A stretch of DNA of 64,000 bases from Monosporascus cannonballus (taxonomy: Eukaryota > Ascomycota > Sordariomycetes > Xylariales). The notes beneath the pieces were generated by a model. That model was not told where the DNA came from and made no database searches. It worked only from the letters and a program-made list of their open reading frames with translations. Location: NCBI GenBank assembly GCA_004154925.1, contig QJNS01000252.1, positions 47,332-111,331 of the forward strand, in the 5' to 3' direction. Position numbers and translations under genes: made by a program. How positions within the stretch are numbered: the stretch's first letter is position 1; each line of letters opens with the position of its first letter. Of the stretch, positions 9,476 to 22,432 are shown in pieces.

Positions 9476-11320
9476 CTATAATGAGAGCGCCGTCCACCAA
9501 TAGTCGCCATCAATGTTGACCCATCTCTTTTCCTCCATCGACTTCTCCCAGCCCATGATCACGGCGATCAGCCGGCAGCCCATCGCGCTCATGGTGCAGA
9601 TGACGACGTCGCTCGCCTGCCCAAGAACGGCTAGGTCCATCACATAAGCTCGACCGATCAGCCCTCTAAGCCGCATGGTCTCGTCTGACGGTCCTAGCGG
9701 CGCCTGGGAGGCATCAACCGCGTTGACCTTGTTTGGACTCGGTCGGCCCAGATTCCAGAACATGCTGGCAAAGAAACCGCCTTCCCAGCCAAAGGTCTCG
9801 TCCACGTATTTGTGCATTACGTGCGGGTCCGGATTTGCTTGGTTGATCTCTTGCTTACTAGCAAGCTTGATCTGTTCCTGTGCTCGGACTGAGCTCGAGA
9901 ACTCTTCACTCTCGTACACCAGGGGGTCATCCGAAGCGACGACCGTGAACGAGTGCTGCCTCGCAGCGATGTCCTCCTTTCCTGCGGATCCGCTAGCGTT
10001 GTGATATTTCTCCAAAATCTCGCTTGCTTTGTCCGTGTAGATGTTGAGGGGGATATATGCTCCGTTATACTGATATTCGTACGGATGCACATCGCCATGA
10101 CGGACGTGTACCCCGACGATGGTGCCACCGGTGCTGCTCTCTAGTACTTTGGATCTCGCTCTGATCTCGTTCACACGGCGAGCTACGTACGGTTCATCGT
10201 CGTTGTTGAGACGGAACAGAGCATCGAAGCCTGTCCGGGCAAGGTCATAGATGGGCCGCTCCCGATCAACATCGTTTCGCCTGGGTTTTTCGTACTCGGC
10301 AGTAAAACTATTACCGAATGTCTCGCGCGCCGTCGCAGCAGATACCACAAGGTGTTGTGCTTGGTGTGGACACGGCAGCATTTCATGCCGCGGAGGAGGG
10401 CTGCACCCTGTTGATGGCGGTGTCTTAAACATGTCGGTGTACTTCCCATATGCCCACCTCGAGTCGTCGATGAAGAATGAGCGCTTTTCCTTTTGGGCAA
10501 GGCCGTAAGCCATCCATAACATCATCAGGGTATTGCCCAGCCCAGCATCCGGCGATTCAAGCACGAAGGTTAACGACGTCTTGCAGGTTTCTTTGTCGGT
10601 GATTAGTCCATCCTCACCTTCTCCTAATAAATGAGCACTGCGAGCGCGGGTTAAGGCCTTTCCCGACTTGCCACTGACGCCTGGAAGCAGCCCGCGTTTC
10701 TCGGCTTCGCTAACATCGACGAAGTATGGGTCTCTATGGTAGTAACCCGGCTCGGCTTGCTGGGAGGTGAAGCTGCGGCCATGCAGCTCCCTGACGCGTG
10801 CGGCTACCTCGCGACATTGAGCACAGAGGTCTGAATATTCGCTCACGCTTAGGGGGAAACCCGCCGTGCGCGGAATGGAAAAAGTCCATTTCGATTTTCC
10901 ATGCCGGTCTGTAACGGCAATCGGGATAGGAAACTCCGGCAACTCCTCTTGTCCAACCATCTCGAACTGTTCGTTTTCCTCCAGCACCCAGCCCACAAGG
11001 GGGACACGGACCTTCCCGTTCAGCAATGAGTCCGCAACATAGAAAACCACGAGGAGACTAGCGACCCAAGCAACAAGTCGAAGGACTCTGCTCGGTCTTG
11101 GTGCCGTGGACGACTTTCTTGGCCGAGGGACTAATGCTGGCAAGCCCGGCGAAGGCGGAGGGGAGAACATCAAATGGTTGAAGTTGAAGCGTGACGATGT
11201 TGCTGACAATGGACGACCCTTCTCATGCTGATATGATGCGGTCCGGCGTAGATTGAGCCGCGGCGGCGCGACTATCATCTTAGTGTGCGTACCTTGACTG
11301 AGATCCAACGTAGGAGCCAT
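9476..11320 (-). CDS. FUT8-like (GT23-type) fucosyltransferase family protein
   Basis: A 614-aa type II membrane protein, probably a Golgi glycosyltransferase. An N-terminal cytosolic tail of about 78 residues precedes one TM helix (LRLVAWVASLLVVFYVADSLL, about 80-100) and a lumenal stem. The catalytic region follows the layout of alpha-1,6-fucosyltransferase FUT8. It contains GLGNTLMMLWMAYGLA, then SFFIDDSRWAYG, then the nucleotide-sugar motif VGVHVRHGD (about residue 403), whose Arg matches the FUT8 HVRR element. A C-terminal block LRGLIGRAYVMDLAVLGQ followed by DVVICTMSAMGCR aligns with the FUT8 LRG...SQADFLVCTFSS region, and WVNIDGDYWW closes the domain. The start is set at MAPTLDL (context AAGATGG); 40 further codons are open upstream. 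The family call is from remembered motifs. Donor and acceptor are not known, since core alpha-1,6-fucosylation is not typical of fungi. Confidence 0.8.
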   Translation of the reverse strand: MAPTLDLSQGTHTKMIVAPPRLNLRRTASYQHEKGRPLSATSSRFNFNHLMFSPPPSPGLPALVPRPRKSSTAPRPSRVLRLVAWVASLLVVFYVADSLLNGKVRVPLVGWVLEENEQFEMVGQEELPEFPIPIAVTDRHGKSKWTFSIPRTAGFPLSVSEYSDLCAQCREVAARVRELHGRSFTSQQAEPGYYHRDPYFVDVSEAEKRGLLPGVSGKSGKALTRARSAHLLGEGEDGLITDKETCKTSLTFVLESPDAGLGNTLMMLWMAYGLAQKEKRSFFIDDSRWAYGKYTDMFKTPPSTGCSPPPRHEMLPCPHQAQHLVVSAATARETFGNSFTAEYEKPRRNDVDRERPIYDLARTGFDALFRLNNDDEPYVARRVNEIRARSKVLESSTGGTIVGVHVRHGDVHPYEYQYNGAYIPLNIYTDKASEILEKYHNASGSAGKEDIAARQHSFTVVASDDPLVYESEEFSSSVRAQEQIKLASKQEINQANPDPHVMHKYVDETFGWEGGFFASMFWNLGRPSPNKVNAVDASQAPLGPSDETMRLRGLIGRAYVMDLAVLGQASDVVICTMSAMGCRLIAVIMGWEKSMEEKRWVNIDGDYWWTALSL

Positions 11321-14300
11321 CTTGATTAGTGTTGTATCGCAGAGGATATAAAGGGGGAACTGTGAGTATGAGCCGCCGACCAAAGTAGGGTCGCGAACCG
11401 ATGGTACTCTTCTGTAAATGAATGAAACGCCGCGTAACAAGTGACGGGTGAGATATTGCTTTAATGAGTGAATATGGGGAAATCGTTAGAGACTCCAAGA
11501 CCGGCCAGTTAATGGCTATAGAGCCATGGATGGTGGGTTCAAGTGTTAAATTGTTAGCGAATATCAGCGCTGGAGCATCGTCCTCGCTGGGTCTGTCAAC
11601 TCTCGTCGCTTGCACAGGTGTGCTTTATCTGAAAGCACACCACCCAAGCATTGGCGCACTCGAAGTCAAGAGGGCAGTAATAGCAGCAAGTCGCCAACAA
11701 AGTGCTCCGAGGAAGGTCAAGAGTGGGGGCATTTAAATTGCGATATGTTGTTCCTGTCGTTGTCTACGAAGTGAGGCGTGATGAGTGTAAGGTATCGTAC
11801 TTCGCTGCCGAAGGTGATGAGCCTCAGGTTGCATATGTAAGGGAACTCCGGGTAATGGCTGGTCACTTGTGCTACGTTTGAACCTGCAGGTCTAAACGTC
11901 GAAGACAAAAGGATCCTACCCATGAACAGTAGATGGCCGGTTATGGAGATGGATGGGGGCATCTAGTGACGAGTGTCTTCCCTCTGGACTAGTAGGGAGG
12001 CAAACTAATCCCGCTGATGGAGTGTGATAAACTGAGTAGTCTCAAGGTAATTGGCTTCCTATAAGATAAGAGCGTAAGACATGTGAAGAAGGAAGAAGGT
12101 TGGAAAAGCCCTAGAATGTGAACCAAGGACTGTCAGAGCCAGCCCACTCCCAGGAGAGGTGCGTGGCTGTTCTAGAGGACCGTCGGCTGTCGCGAATCAG
12201 GAGGAGAGTAAGTGGATTAGGACAATATGTATAGGGCTGATTTACTTGATATCAGACTTCGGTGCGAAAAGGGTCCGAAACACAGCAGGATGACCAGGTG
12301 GCTGCATGTGGTGAGCGAACAGGCTAGTCCGCCATACATTACATGACTTGAGACGGAGAAAGGGTTACCATGACGCTGAAGTAATATTTGGACATGAGGC
12401 CACTTAGTGACCACAAGCAAAGGATCGTCTCCATCAATGGCAGACATTGGCTCGAAGCGGAAATGCGGGATTACCATGCTCCAACACTTTGTCCAGTTTC
12501 AGACCCGACTAAAAAAAACGGACCATTTTGGGGGTGATCAACAGGACCTTTACAAACATATGCTTAGTGGACTCTAAAACAAAAAGAGGTTGTGAGTCGT
12601 AAGTGACTGTCACGAGGAGTCCGCGCCGTTGAGGGATCTACAAGATTATATGATACCGAGGCACATAGCACGAAAGAGAACGACCAGCCCTGCCGGTCGA
12701 ATCCATCCCAGCTCCGCGTATGACGTAGGGTCAGCGTAAGCCGGCAAGAGCCCGAGAGTGAGTAACTTATTTCAGAAATAGCTCCTATGAGACTAGATGA
12801 AAAAGAAAATGACATGAGGGTCCTGGGGGGCAACGATATCGCTAGTCTGCCTTGACGGAAAGGACCTCAGGACAAAACGAGATAGTACTTTTGACGATCT
12901 GGAGGTCCGTTTCGGCTGAAGATAAGGGTTCTTCGGCCGTGGAGTATCATTCGCGGACGGAGTCCGGGGGCCTTATAGGGTTGCATAGGACCTTTTGCGT
13001 GACTGCAACCGACCCTGATATGCTGAACAAGAAAAGCATTTCTACGGGCTTCAGACAGGGAATCGCCCGGGCTGCCTATCTGCATGCTGAAGCTCTGGAA
13101 AACCTAGCATACATACCTAATAAGTATCAAGTAGTAGTCAGAGTTCGGGCATTCAGAGACATGCGGTAAGGAGCCCAAATGGAAGATAGCGGCTAGCCAT
13201 ATAGGGACAAGCGGCGGGTAAGGGGTAGCCTTCTTTCGGATCATTCGTCCTTTTGGAAGACCCTTGAAATCGTCATTTCGCATTATGTACCGCAACTACA
13301 AGTATCCCTTCCAGCCCCCGTGCCAAATACCTTACTTGATTCCCATTCGCACGTGTCATAGTTCCCTACTGGGGAATAGCACCAGATCTTCGGGGACGAG
13401 GACGGAGTGGGTATACATAGTTGCGTATAATAGATGTGTTTTTATGGAACATGGAAGAGGAAGCGCACCAACCTCCAAAGTAACTGTGAAGGTACCTTGA
13501 TATCGGCAAAATCAGACTGGATCATTGGGACCACTCAAGTGGGGGCTTGGCAATTCTGAAACAAACGGGCTTTCTGTGACAATCTTCCTCACATGCCGGG
13601 GTGTCACGCCGAATATTAATATCCCTATGAGGTAGCCTCTAGTGGATATCTGATTCCATTCCCTTTGGACGCATAACTATAACAGGTTAAAGCTGTTGGA
13701 GAATACCCGTTATGGATATTAAACATACCCCTAATACGTAGTACGAGCCTACTTAATCCGCCCTCCTTCCGCTCCCAATTGTAAACCAATCATGGCCGCG
13801 TGGGCAAAGCCTTGCGATTACTGGCTTGGCCGCCGAGGTCCTTAAGCCTGCTTACGTACGAAGCCCACAATATGCGCGTACATAACCAATACCGGCTGGC
13901 TGGGAGGGCTTGCATGCTGGATTGGCGTGGGGACAAACTACGGCAGAAGAACGCCGCCGCGATTCCCTTGATATCACCCGAAACACCACTAATAAGCCGC
14001 GGTAGCTCTTGCAAACGACGCCCGAGACTTGCTGAGCTACACAGGTAAGTAGGTACCTACCAAGTTTGAGCCATCCGATCCGTCCTGCCATCTCGTACGA
14101 AGCCCTGCTTTGCCGCCGTAGAAACGTAGCGCGGGGGCGTAATTATGCGTGAATGGACGTGTTGGCAGGCCAGCCGGCCCGGCCGCTCGTCCGCCCAACG
14201 TGCGTTAGACAAGGACGACGTGACGATGACGAACGGCGGCGGCGGCGAGGGTGACGAACGGCACACCAACGTCGGACAAACCCCTCAAATCGTGTTTCAC

Positions 14301-15560
14301 CGAGCAAGCGACCCACCGCGACATGGTGTCGCGCAAACGCTCGTCCACGGTGCCACCCGCAGCCCAATTTCCCTCAGATCCGAAGTAGGGGGTCTTTGGT
14401 TCGCTGAAGGAAAAATGTTTCCCTCTTCCCATTCCCAATCCCGGGGGCGATGGTCTTTCGTCGTCTTCCCTCCGTCCATCTATCCATCTATCTACCTACG
14501 CTGAGCGCGAGGCCTTAAGCTTAAGGGGACCCGCCAGATGTATCGGGTCCCCCGTTTTGGAGACGGCATAGCCCCTGCCCGTCCGTTTGTTGGCCTGATG
14601 ATTGTATCCCTTCGCATCCAGTCCTTTAAATAAACTCACGTTATGCTCCAAGTGGCTTTCACGATGAAACTGTGTGGCGCAGATAATCGACGGGACGCAG
14701 GCATGCGACGCAGAATGTTGCGTTGGTTGGTCGGCTGGTCGATTGGTTAGTTGGTGCGTGCATGAAGATCGCGAGATCCAACAGATCTCGGGCTGGGGCG
14801 GTTTGGTTTAAGATAGGTCTACTTCGTAGCATTCTTTGCAACTTCTGGTAGCAACTTGGTGGTATGTGTGCTGTTGCCCAATCTGGGTGGTTCTCCGGGA
14901 TACCTTCGTAAGTTGTTTGCGGTACGAACCTCGCCAAGCGCCACGTATGAAACAGCAATTCAGATAAGGAGGATCCTGTTGGAGGCCAGAACATGATAAT
15001 AAGCTCAGAAGCCAGCACGGCAGCATCTCGGTCAGGCGTTTCAATTCGGCGATCCCATACACAATGTGCGCGTTCATTAGTTTTTATAGTCTTCTTGCCT
15101 GTTCCCGCATGCCGACCTATGGGCGAGTAGCGCCCCTTTCTAAGCAACCCTTTCCTTTCATAATGTACAACAAGCCACAGGATCTGCGTCTGCCTTCCAC
15201 CCGTGGTAGAGAATCCGATCTGCCATTGGGAGAGAGAAAATCCGCCTTCTTTCATAATCCGAGATAAAATCATGATCGTGTCAGAATAGGACCATTACCA
15301 TCCCTCCATGGCCGACTGTTGGATATAAATTGAAAGAAGGCGATCGCTTTTCCGTCTTCAGGTATTTACGTCCCCCGAACACCCGCCGTAGCAAACAAAG
15401 AGATTTGATAGGGTATAAGACAAACAGCAGAACCAGAGTCGAACCGAAAACGCCAATCCGTACCCTAACACAGACCTCAGCTGGGGCCCGTGTTGATCCA
15501 CAAGAATAGATAATAATACCGTCCTTTGGGGTCGCACGGCAAATGCCCCTCCAACTCTAC
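11321..15560. other. 4.2-kb intergenic gap
   Basis: No supported gene. It holds a CATC/CTAT microsatellite (14474-14497), the palindrome GTAGGTACCTAC (14049-14060) and a pair of adjacent hairpins at 14513-14552. Many open frames occur on both strands around 14.1-15.3 kb, including 204 codons on the - strand, but they lack a domain, codon bias or start context. Confidence 0.5.
14513..14552. repeat. Two adjacent perfect inverted repeats
   Basis: CCTTAAGCTTAAGG is a perfect 14-bp palindrome (14513-14526). It overlaps GGGGACCCG (14525-14533), which pairs with CGGGTCCCC (14544-14552) across a 10-nt loop. Neither lies next to a gene end, so the role is unknown. Confidence 0.7.
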
Positions 15561-18485
15561 CTACTTTGATCCATTTCCTGTTGATGCGACATCCAGCGCT
15601 GACTCCAGACCGGTGCTATTTGATTTCATCGCAGCACCAGCCTTGTGGTCGTTGGCGACCCGGACGCTGCCGCGATTGCCTCTAACGAGCTGGCCCGCCT
15701 CAACCCGATCCTGGATCATTTCGTCAAGGATGCGAGACATCTCGTCGACACTCCTCGTTCTTCTTCGGAAGGAAGATGAAGCTCTGGATAGCGACACGGG
15801 GGGATCTGGCAAAGCACCCTGAGGGGGCGGGCTGACCGCGCCTTCATAGAGCAAAGAGGCTCGTGTCTCGTTCCTCATTTCGTTCCGCGTCTCATTCGGA
15901 GACTCGTTCCTTGGCATTTCGAGTCCTTCCGCGACGTCCCTTGAGCGAGCTGCGCTGCGAAGTGCCGCTAGCATTCTATCCTTGTCATCTAACCTTGCTC
16001 TAAGCTCTGCGATCTCGGCATCCTTCTCTTTTAACAGTGTCGAAACACTATGGTCCTCTCCGACCATTATCCCCTTGTTTGGACTAGAAAATCCCATTGA
16101 TGCCCGGGAAGAGCTGGCCCGCCTGGCATGTAGGAGCCGCTTCTCCAATGTAGCGATATACCGATTCTTATCGGCTAGGTCCGCTTGTAACGCCTGGTTC
16201 TGGGCCTGGAGTGAAGCTGTGCCGTCGCCAAATTCGCCCAGACTGTCGTCATCTTCATTCGAGCCTCCCTCGCCCGTGCCCGACAGTTGTTGTCCGGCCG
16301 ATCTTCGGCCTATTGTAGACGATGTTGATCCTAAGGACCCCGATCTCTCCAGTAAGGGCCGGCTAGCGACGGAAGTAGCAAGTGAAGTGCGGATCGATGC
16401 TTGCGAGAACCGTGGGTGCATACCCAGTGCACTGTAAGTTCCATTCGAGGAGTTGACACCGGTAGACTTCGAACTAAGAATCAATCGGTTTAGGTGGTCA
16501 ATGCGCTCCTTCAGCGCCGTACGCGCAAGCTGCATCTCCAACATCTGCTCTTCGTGCCTAGCCTCAGCCTCTTTCTCCCTGGCGCGTTCTTCCTCTTCGT
16601 CCCTAATTTTGTCCTCATCTTCGGCTTTGGTACTGTTAGATTTCGCCTGGGCCTCCAGTTGGTTCCTCAACTCGAGAATCTCCATCCGATACCGTTCAAG
16701 CAGGACCCTGGCGCCGCCTTCCCCACCAACTCCCAGGGCCTCCTCAGCTCGCTTCGCATGGCTGACGATGCTATTCTTCGCCCTTGAAGCGAATTTCAAC
16801 GTGTTAATCGTCTCAGTTGCGTTCGCGGCAGAGCTAGTCGAAATAGTGCACAGGATGCTCACGAGCGAGTTCCCTGAGAGTGCTCCTTGCAGCAGTCTCG
16901 TCAGCTTGCTGTCTCTGTAAGGCAAGTGCTTTCCATCCTTGTCGGATGGTTTCCCCTCCTTGTTCTCGGAAAGCCTCGATATAACAGTCCCCAGGGTCAA
17001 CAGGCTCTTGTTAATATGAGATCCTTCCGCCCGGCGCTCTTTCGACTCGGCAGCTTTTTCCGAGCCTGCCAGGTCGATTAGGCTCAATGTTGACACGCGG
17101 ACTCCGCCTGGCATGAGTCCTGAGCGCTTGCTCTCACCACTCGAGCCGGACGGCATACGCTCCCTGCTCTCAACGACGATCTGTACGACGGCGTGACTGC
17201 GGGAACTTCGAGCGTTGAACTGCGTACTGGCCGTTCTACGCGCCTGGTCTCCCCGAGCTATCACCCTCAAAAGCTGTGTTGGGCTTTGGACGATTTCTTC
17301 CTTCAACGGCGTCGCATAGACGCCCCGTTTACTGTCCTCCCGTAGCTTGATCTCCTCTTGCGCGGCGCCTGCACCTACGCCGTTGCCTGTTGACATGCTA
17401 AGAAGGTCATGGATCTTCTCATTGTAGATCTCGAGGTAGCTAACCCGCAAAAGAAATTCCCGCGACGGCGTCTCGCGGATATAAGAGAAAATGTCGGTAA
17501 TGGCAAGCGGGATCACACCAGGAGATGACTGAGTTCCCTGCATAGAAAAGGTTTTACCCGTGCCTGTCATACCGTAGGCGAAGACTGTTCCGTGGTAGCC
17601 TTCCATGACACGGCGAACTAAACGCTTAGCGATGTGATCATACACCCGGCCGTTATTGTCGTTTTGCGTGAACACATTATCTAATCACGAATGAATTAGT
17701 TAAGAGCATGCGGATAAATAGAAGATGCGCTCACCGTAGTAGTAATCTCCGCCTTCACGACCGCGGTAAGATATCACAGATTTCCGCCCTTCTACCATCC
17801 ATTCACCACCTTCCGTCTTGCCCTGATTGCCTGCAGAGTCCGGGCGAACTCTAACACTGACAATAACATTACCCTTGCCATCGGCACCTCTGGATATGCG
17901 TTTCTCGGCAGCTGAAGTGCCCCCCATATCGGCTAGGTCATCGTACGTAGTTGCTGATGTCGAATAAGATTCCTGAGCTGAAGAGCTACGGCTCTGAGGC
18001 GGTGACGCAACGCTAACAAGCCCGTCTGACGTTCTTGCCCCGGGTCCGCTAAAGATTGATTTACCTTCACCGCTCCCGTTGAGGAAGCTTGGCGTGGAGC
18101 TACTCATATGCCCTCCTCTTGGAGTCGGTTGCGGGGTACGCGACTTTCTAGACCCGGACAAGGGGCTCCCTGGCACACTAGATTTGCAGCTCGGAGGCTG
18201 CGGAAAGGAGTTTATGCTAACGGTTTTCCTAATCGATTTACCGGCACCTTTGACTGCGGGTGTTGTTCCTTTGGGAACGGGGAGAGCCCCGGTGGGCGCG
18301 GGAGAGGGAGGGCCGGCGAAAAAATTTGTGGATGGTGCTCGCAACCCACTTTTTGGTGTGGTCGGCCGAGCACTCGGAGTCCCGGTTGCTCCAGAGCTCT
18401 TCCGAGTTTTCGGCACGGGCAAAACGGGCAAGGAAGAATTTGACGGCCCATTCGATGGGCGTCCTCGGGGTAGTATGGTCGTCAT
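15561..18485 (-). CDS. kipA: Kinesin-7, KIP2/KipA type plus-end motor, 2 exons
   Basis: Encodes a 956-aa kinesin. Exon 1 is 17735-18485 and exon 2 is 15561-17680. The 54-bp intron (17681-17734) has a GTGAGC donor, a CTAACTAAT branch and a GATTAG acceptor. Splicing gives YYYDNVFTQNDNNGRVYD, a normal kinesin junction. The N-terminal 205 residues are low-complexity Ser/Pro/Thr-rich with basic patches, as in KipA and Tea2, where this region binds microtubules or partners. The motor domain runs from about residue 207 (VIVSVRVRP). It has P-loop GMTGTGKT (287-294), switch I NARSSRSH, switch II LIDLAGSEK and HLPYRDSKLTRLLQ. Coiled-coil segments follow (REKEAEARHEEQMLEMQLAR and the 16.0-16.2 kb region). 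The C-tail is rich in Asn-Glu-Thr-Arg repeats. Known role: plus-end-directed transport of polarity factors in hyphal tips. The family call is firm; KipA orthology is inferred from layout. Confidence 0.92.
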
Positions 18486-21400
18486 AGAGACGAAGATGGA
18501 ATGTCCAGGATCAGACTCGCAAATGACAGGTTTGTCGTTAAGTCGTCACTTAGGAGCCCATGAATTAATTAACCGCGGGCAATGCGTATGGCCAAGGGAC
18601 CGCCCCCGGAAGAGCTCGAAATATAGACCTGGCTTCTCTGCTATCCTTCGACAACTTAGTTCGGCTCTTTTCAACTACGACTTAAATACGCGTACGTCGT
18701 GCGTTCTCGAGTTGCGAGCCGGTCTAGAAACGGGGCGGTAAGTGGATAGTTCTAAGAACATTGGTTCGCACGACCAGACAGCAAAGATCTCGGTTTGGTT
18801 CAGATGGGATGTTCGTAACGGAGTATTCGGTCGCTCGCTTGGAGTCCGGTGAGGTGTGGGAGAACAGCCGAAGATGAAACCTCATGCGTATTGGCCAGTG
18901 ACCGAGTTCGAGCTCACAATCAGGGCTTCGTCTAGATTAAGTTAATATGCGGGGTTTGTGCCACATTTGAATAGACGAAACTGGAACGCCTGATGCGCGC
19001 TCTCCCAGTCTCCCTTAGGGGGAATGAGACGAGCTCAAAAGCAAATATGGATCGGCCTTTAACGGTGTAGACTTACTGTTTATGGATGCTAGTCAGCGCG
19101 TAGAGTGCGGGCTGTAGAACAGTTGCACGCGGTCTGGAAGAACAGAGGAGCCGTCGGGGCGGTGCCCGTCGTTGGAGAGGAATTGAGCTCGGGGGAATTG
19201 AGTTCAGCTTGATGAGGTCAAGGAGATGCCCGAGCAGCTCAGCTACAGCTCGATCGTTCGCAAGTCGAATTCGTAATTGAAGTGAGATCAGTAGCTTAGA
19301 AGCTGTAGTGCCTAGTCTGGATTGTCTTATTCGGGCTGTGGTTTTGTTCCTTGCTTCTTTTCGCCCTCTGCGACTCCTTGCAGAGATGGATTGGTCCCAG
19401 TCTGTATAGTCCAAAGCAATATGATTAAGAGCGAGCGAGCGAGCGACAGTCCGTCAAAAGAACAGGAACATGGAAAGGCAAAATGACGATGAGAATGAAT
19501 GGCTAGTTTGTTTGTTGTCGGCATTACTGGGCAACAGGTAGAGAGAGACGGAGAGAAGTGTAGTATGTCCTGGGCGGACAGTAGACAGTGCGTTGCGACA
19601 GTGGTGGTGGTGTGGGGGTCTTGGAGGTTCTTGTCAACTTCCAGGGGTAGGCGGGCTTGGAGGCAATTGATCGGACGGAGGAGAGATGAGCTGTGTGAGG
19701 TGCAAGCACAGGGCAGCTTACATATGATCGCCAGTTAGCCTGTGCTATTAGAACCAATCAATACCTCCAGCCGGCTTCTTCAAGGTTGCTAGGAGCACCC
19801 GGACACTCCCACCTACGACTTGCAACTAAAAAGAAGTGTCCGGATTTTGCCGGGAAGTATCCTAGCCGTCGTGGTTTCGACCCTTTGAGCGGAACAAGGG
19901 CGAACGGCCGCGGGGTGCGCGGTAATCCTGGAACATACGAAGTACATGGTGGATTTGAGTGGGCTTACCATCAGTCCACTGACTGCAGCCACCTACATTG
20001 GTACATAGGTAGAAGCAAACATCTAGAGAGATGGGGAGAGAAAGTCTTCCCAAAAAGATCCCAAGACGATGACTCCTCCGATTTGTCGCGATTAAACATA
20101 TTACCAGGTGCCTATTACCTAGACCCGAATCTCCCGCAAGAAATGTTCTCGTAGGTGCTAAAACATCTCCCAGTCGGTCGTAATCTCAGCAGCTGGTGGC
20201 TACTGCGTTCATTTCGCTCTTAGTCCAAGGATACCCTGTAATTTCAACGCGCGCCCATCACTCTAGCTCGTACGCGGATTTTATCTTCTGCTTCAACAGA
20301 CGCGAGACCAGTCGGGAATTGCAGTATTATATAGCACCCCCATGCATTAATTATCGTGGGCTCGGGGTCTTCTCTGCAGTAGCACGGTTGCTTGTGGGGG
20401 CCTATAAGACTGTAGCGGGCTCGATATATTGATGCTGCGGTGAGATAGTCTGACATCCAGCGCTTTCGCCGTGACACAATCGGCCTTAGATTCCTCGATA
20501 ACGGCTTTACTCAAGGGGCACACATACACTTGGTAATACACTTACACATTGTTCTGAGATTCATTCTCTCTTTTTTCTTCGCCAATGCAACGCCAAACAC
20601 CCCTTTCTTTCCGTCTCTTGGGGGTGGAGACCGGCTAATTCTGCAATCGCCTTACTGGAGTTTGGGGGTACTAGTCGTTGCATCCGAGTGCTACTGCAAT
20701 GCAGGGACGGCATCTAGGTTGCAGATGCAACCATTCGGCAGGAAAATAATACATGCAGGTACCGGCCGTCCTCTCTCGTTGGTCAATGGCGACGTTATCA
20801 AGCCTTCTGAATGGTGAACCGGTCTACCCTTCTGCACCGGAGGACCGGAGCACGGCAAGAGACAGCGGATATAGAGGGTCGACCTGCATATGCGGAATAC
20901 ATCCAGTCCACCTCTCGCAGAGTCGCAAACTCCAGTCTTGTATCTCAAATCATCTGGTAGTTGTCGTGTAGTTCCCTATATAGCAGGCCTGCCTGATTCG
21001 GCGAGTGCATACGAGGTAATGAGTTGTCTACCTAGGTAGGTAATTTCCGTTCTACGAACTGTTTCCCCAATCAGGACGAACATCTGTAGCCATAAAACCC
21101 GGGCTACTACGAATGCGGCCCAACACCGCCGTGGTTGTAAAAGGCCTCGCGACCATCAGCGCCGTTATTGTCAAGGGGATTCATGTAACGTATTGCTGTC
21201 ACAATGCATTAGAGCGCCACATAGGTTTCTAGGGTACTTATCTCCCAACACGAATCGCGTACTCGTTACTTCCATCGCATGTTCTCTCAATGGGCCTTTT
21301 CTCTATAATTAGCGGCTGGGCTCCGGCTTTCACCTAACACCAAGCTGCAATTGGCGGACATCAGACTCACCGGTCTTGCGGATGCTATTGGGCATCAACC

Positions 21401-22432
21401 GGAGCCCCGAATCTGGGCGATAGAGTATCGTGGGATGCGCCTGAAGAAATCTTGACCATCAAGAGAGATCCATCTAGCACGTGCACTACAAACAAGGGGC
21501 TTTAGGATTCCCGATAATCATCAATGCTCTATCAAATGCAAAGCATACATGCGTTCGATCGCCCCATCCAGGCGGGGAACCCCGAATTGAATTCGCAAAT
21601 CTCTCCAATCCTACTATCAGACGAAAAATGCCTATAAGGTAATAAACAGAACATCACATGCACAATACCGTATTATCTCTTTAAATTCGTCCACTTGGCA
21701 AACGCCAAGATGACCCTCCCCAGACGGGTTTAGTTCTTCCTCGTTCCGCAATTGGCTTCATAATTTTTGGCGATCGTAGGAGGGGCCCAGTTCTGGCTGC
21801 GCAACTAATCACGAAGGGAGGAAAATTTAAGTCCGTTTCGGGAATTAACGCCTTGGCTTTTTACCAAGTGTGACAAATATAAAGAGATAATACGGTACTA
21901 ACGTAAGGCAGCGTGTCGAGTGGATGTCCCAAGGTTTTGAAAGTTGCAATTGCGGCTGGAGGATTCTTTTCATCAGGTAACCAGGCTGTCGCAAGTATGT
22001 CTAAATGTGGATGTTGCTAGCACGCGCGTACGTTGAGAGCCGGGGTCGAACTCTCACACAGCTGATGCATAGCTTAGTTTTCTTTCCTCTTATTGTCCAA
22101 GTTATAAGCAGGGCCGGGACCGCCTCCTGAGCAACTCCAAACGAGATGTAGCGCTCCCAAGCAAATGGGCTGCGGTGGAGGACCTAAAGAATGTATGTAG
22201 GATGTTGCAATACGTCTCTTAGTGGCCCGATGGATTACACATTATGATCTCGGGGGTTCCCGGCATCCGCCGGGGTGTCCACAGCTTGCCGTTTCAGCGT
22301 AGCGAACAATGCAGCCATCTCGGTTTCACTAGCAACGCCCGCGACATGGGTGACGACAAAGACCAAGGGAGCGCGCGAGATCAAATTCGTGCTCCTAGTT
22401 ACTCCATAGGTTCATCCCCTGTGCAGTTCTCA
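18486..22432. other. 3.9-kb intergenic gap
   Basis: No supported gene. It includes the kinesin promoter, a short (GAGC)n repeat at 19429-19446 and the palindrome TACCTAGGTA at 21029-21038. Open frames of 60-120 codons on both strands show no domain or bias. Confidence 0.5.

Noticed and set aside
11464..11736. 90-codon + frame starting MSEYGEIVRD upstream of the glycosyltransferase
   Set aside because: It overlaps the glycosyltransferase leader, shows no third-position bias and no known family.
14659..15273. 204-codon open frame on the - strand
   Set aside because: No codon bias, no domain, no start context, and shorter frames overlap it; most likely chance.
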